Source: Lingula anatina
Lineage: Eukaryota > Brachiopoda > Lingulata > Lingulida > Lingulidae
Length of the DNA: 64,000 nucleotides
Assembly (NCBI RefSeq): GCF_001039355.2
Contig: NW_019773903.1
Coordinates: 187,315-251,314 of the forward strand
Direction of reading: 5' to 3'
The notes under the pieces are model-generated. The model was not told the origin of the DNA and did not search any database. It saw nothing but the letters and a program-made list of their open reading frames with translations. A program made the position numbers and the translations under genes. This document shows positions 49,701 to 61,000 of the stretch, piece by piece (within the stretch, counting starts at the first letter, position 1; each line of letters begins with the position of its first letter).

Positions 49701-52700
49701 GGTCAAGGAGGTAAGGTCAGAGGTCAAAATGACAGTCAGAGTCAAAGGTCAAGGTCATGTGAATTTCCAAGAGGCGGTGTTAGTTGAAAGGGATTTAAAA
49801 TTAGACCAATGCTTATTTGTCAGATTTGTATCACACAATGGCAAAAAAAATTTGAGCCTGCTCTTCTCTAGGGGCACCAGGGTCTGAAAATCATAAAGTC
49901 AGGTGCGGAAATAGTGGAAACTTAATGAACAGATTGGTTCAACTTTTACTGGCCTGGATCTTTTATTGCTGACATCTTGGCATGAGACCAGGTTTTATGA
50001 GGCAGATTGTTGTGATCATTTTTCAACAAGAAGTTATGAAGTCAATTTTTTCTTTGAAAAAAAAAAGTTATTTTGTAATTATGAAGGAAATGTCCAGATT
50101 TCTTGACGTTGATTCTGCAGCAGTGAATTTTTGGTATGTGAATAAGAAGGCAGCTTCTTTGATTTTTAAACTATCCTGATTATGTTGCATTATCTTTTTA
50201 AAAGGCAGAGAGCTTGAATACTTGTTTTACATTTTGTATCTTAACAGTGAAAGAGAATGTCAAGGTACTTTTTGATGTAATGCATTCGACCAATGACCAC
50301 ATTTATTCAGTCATGTTATGGTGGAAGCAAAGATTCATCACATACATGTAATATTTATCATATTTGTGTAATTCACGGAGAGCTTGTCATTACGTTATAA
50401 CACATTGGGCTAAAAATCAATTATCCTAGTGTTCTGGGGCTTTTACGGTGATTGTAATGACATGGTATAATATGATATGATGAATCATTCAATGTTTTTC
50501 TGACAACTTACAATATAACCACAGAGTATAGATTTGATGCTGTATGTATATCTCTTCTTGTTTGGTATTTCAGTCCAAGTAGCAGCAAGGCTCGAAGGTC
50601 GCAACTAGCGTCAAAGATAGAGGGAGTGGTACCGTCATCTGCGTCGGTAAAAGATGAGACGACGAGTGAGTCAGGAGGAGAGAGGAAAAATCTAGGGATT
50701 TGTATCACACGGCTGCCTCTGCGCTCTACAGGTAACGTAGCATGAACGGGGGATGCACAAACATTGACGCACATGCAGGAACACTCATGCGTATGCACAC
50801 ACACAAGAAGAGTATTTTTATTTCTGATATATGGCCTTTTAAAAATAATAATAAAGGAAATCATTAAGAGCATTTATCAGTGGTGAAAATTGTATGTGCT
50901 TGTGATTTTCTCAATATTTCACTCAGGACAGAAGGACTTTAAACATTTTATCTTGGAAAAAAAAGAGAATTTTAACAATTAAAACTCTATTTCTTGGATG
51001 ATTTATTATCGGCCCAGAAAATTTTGAATTAGATCTCATTTCGATAAAAGGACTTCAGTAAAAAAAAAAAAAAAAAAAGACAATCAAACCTGAAGCCCCA
51101 TATTTCATTTTCATTTGACCTAAGAAGAAGTCAGTTAGTAGTCGACTTTAAGTGAAATATGTTGTCTGGTTCATAACAGGGAAGATGCTGTGTTGAAACG
51201 CCATCTTGAAGCTAAGACATGGAACAAACAGAAAAAGGAGTCTGTGTCCTTATTGCAATTCCCCCCCCCCTTTGCTTTCCTGCCATTTTTGTTGAATCTT
51301 AGAATAAAGTCAATGACTGTTTAAGAAATTGCAGTTTGATTCACTCTGCCTGTCATTCTCCACTTGTGTGCCTTAGATTTGCGTCAAGGCCTAATGGTGA
51401 TTACAGTAATATTTCCAGTCTGGAGCCCTATTAGCGTTAGAAAATCATTGTTGTAATCCACCCAGTAACAGCAGCAGATGGCGTAATAGGGTTATTCCCT
51501 TGAGCTGGAGTAAAGTAATAATACGAAGTGAAGTAATAATAAGAAGTGAAGTAATAATGCAGAGAGAGCAAGCTGTTAGGGATGTGCCGCTGATGAATAA
51601 TCCTGTTGAGAATTAGGTCATTGCGGAAGTCTTGTCAGGTATTATCTCTTAAGAAAAGAGAGCTGTTTGTGAAGCAGGTTCCTCTCTGTGCATAAATTAT
51701 GCATTTCACTTAACTCCAGACAAGCTATTTAGAATTCCTAGTCATGGGATTTGGCCGCAAAGTAAAACTGGAATTATTTCCTGGTGTGTTGGTTATTAGT
51801 GACGGCTGACTTCATTTTCACAATCTAGAGGGGGATTATGGTGCGACCAGGATATGCTGGACCCTGTTATACATACAACACATATACTGTCTTTATTCCT
51901 GTGTCTGACTGTCGTGTCACTAAGGACCCAAGACACAATGTTCAAGTATGTGACAATGCATCAGTTTATTCCTGAGTATTAAAGCTGTTACTCAGGATGA
52001 AAATTGAGAAATTTTACTAAGATTTTCGGCCACTGAAAACCTTGAGCCCTCTGGCTGTGGATGTTGGTGATATTAATATTGCCATTCATAAATAGTATTA
52101 GCTTTTTTGACAGGAAAAGAAAGGTGACTCAGAGATAGGACATGGAATTGACTGTGGAAGGTTGAAGTGGCTCAGTTAAGGTGAAACGACATTTAAAATT
52201 AGAAAATCTCAAGTGGCGTGTACTTTTCAAAAGCCATCTATCTCCTAGCTGGCCTGAAATGGGGTAATAGAGACAGAGAGAAAGAAGAGAAAACAAGGGA
52301 GACAAAAAGTGATGATATGAAAATAAACATGTGAGATGTGCTACAGTGCTATATGCAGAGGATACTCTAGAGTGGATTATAAACGTGTTGGCGCCTATTT
52401 GTGTTGGTTTCACATAAGTAGCATCAGCCAGAATCACAGAGTCAAATACCATATATCCAGTTAATATGCAATGTTTGGGATAATACAAATCTACACAGCA
52501 GTGGAGATTAAAAAGCAGAAGAAAGAAGTTATGATTGGGCTTGTATTCCATGTGCGTGTATTCGTGAGAACGTGGCACGGAGCAGGATGGGGGAATTGAT
52601 CGTAGAATGACATGTTATGTGACAGCGTAATCAACTGAAATTAATGACATACTTTTTCTGATCCTGACCTTAAGGAGGAAATAGGTCATGAATTTTTTTT

Positions 52701-55050
52701 TTTCTTTTTAATAACTTGTATGTAGGATTTTACACAATATTGAATAAGGGGTGTCACTTAGACTGGTAGAAGATATGTATCAACTGTCTTTTTTTTCTGT
52801 TGACTTAATCTGATTCCTGTGTTGTATTTTAGACACCAGTCTGCGTGACGGGCTGTTTCATGCGTACAAGAAACACGGGAAGGTCACGTCCGTCGTGATT
52901 CAGGGAGAGACGGAATCCAGATTTGCTGTCGTCAGTTTCAAGAAGTAAGTTGTTTGACAATTGTAGCTATTTCTGGGGTAGCACTGGCAAATGTCTTCAC
53001 TTAGCCAAATCACTACTTTTTCATCATTTTTTGTCTCCAAATGGTTTAAATTTGACTAAAACAAGTCAAATTAACCCTTTTTGGTTTAGCCAACTGACGT
53101 TACTTTTAGCATTTGGCTAAACTGGCGAGTGTATCTATTTGCTGTTCTGTCTCCCTTGTGGGTTTTTTTTCTTTCATTTGTTTCACAAGCATTCAGTCAC
53201 TTTCTGTATGTAATGGTATGCAGGTTTTCATGACAATGAAAAACCTTCTTCTCCAGGACTGTAGTTATTTGCTTACTTTGATTTCATACCAGCACTGAAT
53301 TAGTTTGCGTCATTAAATTTTTTACTCTCATTATTAAGATATTTTTAAAAAGCTCTCAGCTTTTTGTGGCTGGATGGCATTACCAAACAGGACACCATCT
53401 TTTAATGTACCTGACAAGTGAACAAATGACAGGTGCCTTGTGAAGTGTTTTCTTTGAATAATTCATTCCACAATATGCAATATGTATTCATTTCAGAATG
53501 TTTAGGGCTTTGGTGTATTTTTAACCAATCGTAACAGATTTTGAGTTTTATATTGTTCTTCCAAATTGGCAAGTTTGTCTTCTATTTCAAAATTTTAAGA
53601 CAGATATTATGCACTGCACTAAATGTATCCCAAGGTGATCAAGGAACTAAACATTATGTCTCAGTTGGTAGGTGACAATTAACCCACCAAGATCCAGTCT
53701 CAGATTTCTCCCACCTTCATAAAAGTGTCCAGAGTGAGAGTCAGTTTTTCATGCACTGTTTAATTGAAACTACAACTGATTGAATCAATAACTCTTTGGC
53801 AGGGTTCCCATACCTCTCTGAGGGGTTTCTCACTGAAGTGCTTTCTGTTTAAGTGGCTTAGATGTCTGGCACACCTACTGAATCTGCTAAACAATAATTT
53901 ATCACCCCCTAGCAGCTTCAGTAGGTGTGACAGACATCTAAGGTGATTGAGTTGATTGCAACTTAGTGAGAATCTCTGTGGAGATAGATCGATCCACAGT
54001 TAGTATGATTGGGTCTGAGCATGATCCCTTTGATATGATGATGTGATGTTGTTTTTATGTTGTCAGGAGCGAAGATGCTAAGAAGGCTCAGGAAGCGTCC
54101 AATGAAATGACTTTCTTTGGCTCCAAGATTTCCGTCACCAGTCATCCGGGTTACGGTAAGTGAGGCCATCTTTTAGCCAATTCTGCATTTGGTTGATTGG
54201 ATGAGAGACTAATCAATTACTAGACCAGTATCATACATGTTGAAAACTTAAAAAAGTAAAAATAAAATGAAATGAAAAAAGCCTGATGTTTGGATTGACA
54301 GTTATTAAAAAGTGTGTGAGACTAAAGCATATTTTGCCAAACTATTAGCTGATCCAAATGTCAATTCTTGAAATTGGTGCAAATCTTCCAGACAGACTGA
54401 ACACAGTTTTCTATTATTACTTTCGGCCTTTCTGTTGGTTGGTTGTTTACTGATAAACTGATTGATTGATTTTAACACAGATTCTGAGAATGAAAAAATT
54501 ATTTTTGTCGAACTTCAGAAGTAGAAGACAGTGAGTTCCGCCCCCCAGAGGCTGAGTTAGATGAATTTCATCCGAAGGCGACAAGAACGCTCTTTGTTGG
54601 CAACCTGGAGAAAGATATATCTCCTACACAACTGAAAGAGATCTTCAAGGAATTCGGTGAAATAATAGTGAGTTATTTTAAGTAAAAGGTTGTATTTGTG
54701 GGGAAAAAAGGGCTGTGTAAACTGAGGAAATGTGTGGTAAATTACAGGAATTGAGTGTTCTCAGAAAAACCAAAGGCAGAAGTCTGTGGAAAAAGTGGCC
54801 ACTAATTACTTTGATATACCGCAAAGAAACTTTTTTTGTCTAGGTTATTCGTGTGTAACCAAATAAGATGCTTCGTGTGAAGAATGTCTCGGGAAATTAC
54901 ACATTTTTTGGCCACTTGATTTTATCAATATCAAGTTTTTTTGACTAAAGCAATAATAATGTAGTCAGAATAATGAAATGTTTAACATTTGCCTTAAACA
55001 TAGAGATAATAGAATGTTTTAATATTCATGAATTGACTAATGGGCAAGTG

Positions 55051-55095
<45 letters not shown>

Positions 55096-58000
55096 GGGGT
55101 AATAATAATGAAATTAAAATAGAATAATAGAAATAAAAAAGCACTACTACCAAATTATCTTTGGTGAAAATAAACTAGAATACATGATATTACCATACAA
55201 ATGTTACTACTACCAAATTATCTTTGGTGAAAATAAACTAGAATACATGATATTACCATACAAATGTTCTTTGCTCTAGGATATAGACATCAAGAAACAG
55301 GGAGCAGTAACGGCCTATGCCTTTGTTCAGTATTCTGACATCAGTAGTACCAAATTATCTTTGGTGAAAATAAACTAGAATACATGATATTACCATACAA
55401 ATGTTCTTTGCTCTAGGATATAGACATCAAGAAACAGGGAGCAGTAACGGCCTATGCCTTTGTTCAGTATTCTGACATCAGTAGTGTAGTGAAAGCTCTG
55501 AAGAAAATGGACGGAGAGAGCATCGGGCCCAATAAGATCAAGGTGAAGTACTATATATATATAAAATATATTCATGATTTATAGTTTTTTTAAATTATTT
55601 AAATGTATATTTTGTATATTCTACAGTTGTAATATTTTTGTAATCTTTGCTCATGATGAAATAAATGAGATGTTTCTCTATCTAGGAGGTAAGTTTTTAA
55701 AGTGGGGCAATATGGGAAATCTATTTTAGATAATTTCTTCACCATTCATTGGGGAATTTTTGATAAAACTTTACTTTTAACATCTAGTATCCAACTTGAT
55801 GACATAAACACTTCTTTCACTATGTAAGTTATTTTCTATTTTGAAAGGTACTTCTATTTGGCAGTTAGATATGTATTTTACTTGGAGAGAGTATTATACC
55901 ACTTTCCTATATATGCATCTAGTAGTATCAGATTTATTAAACAGTACAAGCATCAGACACAGCTTTTCAACTTTAGTCCATATATTGAAATATAACCTAT
56001 TATTTTCCCACCAGCTTGGCTTTGGTAAGAGCATGCCCACGACCTGTGTTTGGATAGATGGCGTTGCAGACACCGTCACGGAAAAGTTCCTCTGTCGCCA
56101 GTTTGGGCGTTACGGACCCGTAAGTCACGCCGTGTTGGACAAACACATCGGACGCGCACTCATCTATTTCGATACTTTGGACTTTGCACAGCATTCTGTG
56201 AGTGAAATGCGGGGACGTGCTTTGGCAGGGAAGAAGATCCAGGTAAGATTCAGAGATGATCATCATGGATTCTGGCTTGCTGAAGCACAAACAACATAGT
56301 CATCAAAGGTTATGCTGATTTGGTTACAAGCCAAGCTAGTAGAGAGTAAACTTAAGGTCCATATTGTTAGGTGGATTTGTATGGGCGCAAGATTTTAGGA
56401 TAATGCTTTATTTTATGATTTATGGTCTTTATTTCATTTTTTTTCCCATATGGTCTTAGTGCAATAAGAAATTGCAACCTAAATTTTCAAGATTTTTGTT
56501 TTTTACAATTTTCACCCATAAGATTTTTCATGATGATCGTCTAAATTGACTGCCAACATTCTGTTCCCTTTAGATTGACTTTGCCAGTAGAGACTGCCAG
56601 ACCTCATTCTTTGACAAGATGCAGCGCTCGGGGCAGCTGCGTCCCGGAGAGCGCCCGGACGAGAGGGCAATCAGGACCAATCCAAAGTTTCCTGTCACTC
56701 CTACATATGAGGAACCAAGGTGAGCTGCTTCACTTTCACTTCCAGTCTCACTTTCACCAGATATTCAAGAGGCTTCTTTATTCAAGAACTGAATTACTCT
56801 GAATATATTTTGCATCACATAAGAGTATACAAATGTTTGAAACTGAGAAGTTTAAAGTGGACAAATTTAATTTTTGTCAGGTTTTGGATAAGATATGCCT
56901 TGGTCATAAATTAAAACTTGAATTGGATTTTACTTATTTATTTCTTAATGCAATTTTTTTGTTTATGAAGGACCAATGGATGTTGTTTGTCTGCAGCCAC
57001 ACCTGAATCGGCTATTTTATGTATTTATATCATTTTTTCAACAGTAGTTCTCTGAATATAATTTTTCACATCTCCTTTGTTCTGATATTTTACTATATTT
57101 TTGGATGCTATCCCATTTATCAAATTTACTCCTTTTTTCTGACATTTGTTTTGTTCTTGGAGGCTGTCTTTATGAAAAAAAAAAAAATTAAGCTATTTTT
57201 ATCAGCCGTACTTTCCTCATTTTTCTGCACATTTCTGATTTCTTAATCTCCAGAGACCCGAGAGCATTCCCAGCCATGCGTCAGGACATGTTTGAAGGGC
57301 GGGGGCGGGGCAGCACCTTCACTTCCGGCGGATCACGGTCGCGGGGAGGAGGGACAAATTCTCGGAATTTCCGTGGCAGAGGAGGAGGCAGCAGGGGAAG
57401 CTTTTCTGAAGATTTCCCAGGTTCTGGTTTCCATGACGACTTCAGGGACAGAAGAAGGTAATCGTCCTTGTGAGAAACTGTTTTTGAAATTAAATAAAAA
57501 TCAAAAGAAAGAAAGTTAAAAAAAAAAAGGTTCTGTCCTGAAACTGTTGAAAATGCCCTTAGGCTCTGTTCTCACAACTTTTAGATCGATCTATCACCGT
57601 GGGGAGTCTCACTAGATCACTGTCAGATAATCCCCCTTAAGTGTCCGTCCCCGCCTACTACAAGCTTTAAGGGGTAATTAACTTTCGTGTCCGCCCGGCT
57701 GACAGCTATTTAGCGTGAACCCCCAGGGAGTTAGGTCGATCCAATGTAGGTCGATCTAATCTATGAGAATGGGGTGTTATGATCAAGAATTTAGGATTTA
57801 CTAGGTTCAACACAGGCCGTATAACACCACAGAAAATAAAAATTTTGGAATTTATTCAAGACTAAAATTTTTGTCTTCATTGACCCAAGATAATTCAGTA
57901 GTAATTCAGTTTTGTGAAGCATAGCACTTGTTTTATGTAGTAATAGAAAACCAAAACGTCAATTTTTAGACCAATATTGACTGCTTTTTACCAATTTGGA

Positions 58001-61000
58001 TTTATCTTGAATTCAAGACATTTGGTTGAAAGATCTTTGGTGAAAATTGTATCAGCTCATCTTACTTATGCAAAGATGACAGTTCCATGCAGAAGATCAA
58101 TAGAAGTGTCATGTTTTGGTATTATAGTACACACTTTAGTTTCCGGGAAGAGTAAATCCTTGACTGTCAACATTTTGTGGTTAGCTTCAAAATAGAAGCT
58201 TTCCATGGAGTCTTATTTATATCATTCTGGAGAACAGCACCACAGCAGCTAAATTGAAAGCAGCAGATTAGAGATAGGTATATGCTTAGAATAAGAGCTG
58301 TTTCCTCCCCAAGGAGGTCAGAACGTCAGCATCCAGTCTGTATCAGGACCAACATTCACCAGACATCTATAGTAAACTGCGCTGAGACACATGTAGTGCG
58401 GTTTATAAGAACTGAACTTGAATGAACTTTACATGTATTACTGGTACTTAACTTTTATTTTCGGTTTATTTTTGTACTTTGCAGGCATTTTGATGAAGTT
58501 GGCAGTCAACGGAGCTTCACTGATGACTATGAAAGTGAGCTAAGGGATTATGGGTATTCACAGCGTGACCGCCATGGCAGTCTAAGTCCGCCACCGCGGG
58601 ATAGAGACAGACATTTTGAACGGCGGAGTTTGAGTCCGTATGGTCACGGCTATCCTCCATCAGAGGGTAGCATGCATGGCAGTGCCAGATTTGACGATAG
58701 ATACGACGAGCACAATGCTGATCGATTCAGCAGAGACACTGAGTGCCAGTCTGACAGCAGAGAATCCCGCAGAGAACATAAAGACCGGCCAACTGAGGAA
58801 AAATTCCGTCCACATGAAAAACGCTCTCGTGACCGTGATGAGAGACGTGTACGCTCAAGAGACAGTATTCCTGGACAGAGTCCACAAAGTAGCGAGTATA
58901 GCAGTCATGCCAGTCCCGCGGGCAACAGGAGTCGGAGCCTAAGCCCGAGAGATAAATCACGCGATAAGGACAGGTCTAGTAGGCCTGCGACACCGCCTAC
59001 ACCGACAAGAGACGAACTACCTCAAAATTCGAGAGGTGGACAGGAAAGTCCTATGGATTATGAAACTTCGCAGTGGAATTATGGGAAATATCCTGATCTT
59101 CGAAGCCATATAAAACGCGAAGGTCATGACCCCACTGATTTAGGCAACAGGAAGTATGACATAGATAGAGGCTCTGCCAAATCGGAGCAACTGTCTCAAA
59201 AATCACATCGGACTAAACACAGCGATGTTGATATGAGAACTCGCCATGGTAAATATGATTCTATGGATAGTATGGATGTTGAGAAAAGTCTCAAGTCTGA
59301 AGTGGTGGTTCACAAAACGGGTGATAGACCAAGTGACGTTGAATCACAACGCAAACTACAGCGTCAGTACTCTCGGAGTTCTACAGGAAGTCACGGGTCA
59401 AGGAGTAAAAACGTGTCGGACACTCATGGTGATAACTGCGACACGGACAAAACGTCTAAGGGAGAGAGGACCAAAGCATTACTGTGTGATGAACGGATTG
59501 TAAAACATACCAAGGATTACGACAAACAGCGACAGGCCTCACTGCACAAAGATAAAAATTCCAAATCCAAGGACGACAGTGGAAGTAGTTCTGACTCAAG
59601 CTCTGAGAGCAGTAATGACAACTCTGACGCCGAGGAAGGGAAAGAGGAGGTGGCAAAAGGCGCCTCTTCTGATCTGAACAAGTTACAAAGTAAGAAACAA
59701 CAACTGCTTCAACTCATCAAACAACTGGACGAAACCGGGAGTGCCAGTGACGGTGACTCTCAGCAGGATGAAGAGGGGAAGCGCCTGACAAAAAAGCCTC
59801 GTTTGGAGGATGTTTTTGACTTGGAACGTGGACCAAAGTTATCCTATAGGAAAGTTATACTGGAAACAGCAAGGGCACTTGAGGAGGAGAATAAGGATAT
59901 ACAACAACATTCTCAGCAGCAACTACAAATGTCACAGCAGCAAATCATTCAGTTGTCAGAAACACAACACCCAAAGGAGACTAAACCATTGGATCCTTTT
60001 AAATTTAAGCCAATTGATTCAACACAGAGCTTTAGGAAGCAAATGGAAGCAAGGCGGAAAGAAATGGAAAAGAAAACTTTAGGCAGAATGTCACACCATC
60101 AGGTTCGCCGAGGTCATGGAGACAACAGCCAGTCAAAATCCTTGGATGAGGATTTGTTCGATATGGGACCAGAAAACTCTCCAAAGGATATACCGTCAGA
60201 GTTTTTATCTCGTAAACGTAGGTTAAAAACAACTGGAGATTTAACAGAGCAGGAGTCTTTACAAGCCAAACGTTCATACAGACTGAAAAGGACGGAAGAT
60301 ATATTTAGCAGCAGTGGAGATGAAGGGGACTCAAAGCAAAGTTCAACTTCGAAGTCTCCACTGCGAAAAAATTTGGATTCTAATATGGATATGCTTTCAA
60401 GGAAATCTAAAACTCCGCTAATCAGCCTTGAAGGAGATACTGTACAGGTGGATGTACGTAGAAAAATGGAAGAATTACGTCAACGGCGTGTCACAGAAAA
60501 GCGTCAGTCTACAGCGTCAGCAGATATCCATGCTTGGAGTATACAGGAGGCTCGCTTGGAATATTTAAAACGTGATTTTCCTCTTTCTCTGCCGCTCCCA
60601 AGTTTTGCACTTCAGTCACAACATTCTCTGTCACCCAAAGCCTCGCCCAAATCAATATCATCCCCAAAAATACAATCGCCACAAATTTCACCAGGAATTG
60701 CTAAACTCCAGTCACCTCCCTTTTCGCCAGGCATAAAAGCAATACAAATGTTTCAACCCTCGACGAACCTCACAAAAACTGACGATTCTCTGTCTAACGC
60801 TACACCTACTGATGACAAAATTGTTTCTAGTTCTACGACTAACGCGGAGTCGCTGGCTGGACCAGTGGCTCCCCCTATGGACCAGCCTCTTGTTTTACCT
60901 GGCACCACACAGGCAGAACAGTCTGACACTGTCAGTGTGCCCTCTGGCACGGATTCATTGACAGCAACTTCAACAACAGCTTTGAAGGAAAAAGATGGAG

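Noticed and set aside
52129-52578. 149-codon minus-strand frame in a SPEN intron
   Set aside because: No family resemblance, low-complexity Leu/Ser tract from a GA-rich run, no splice or promoter support.
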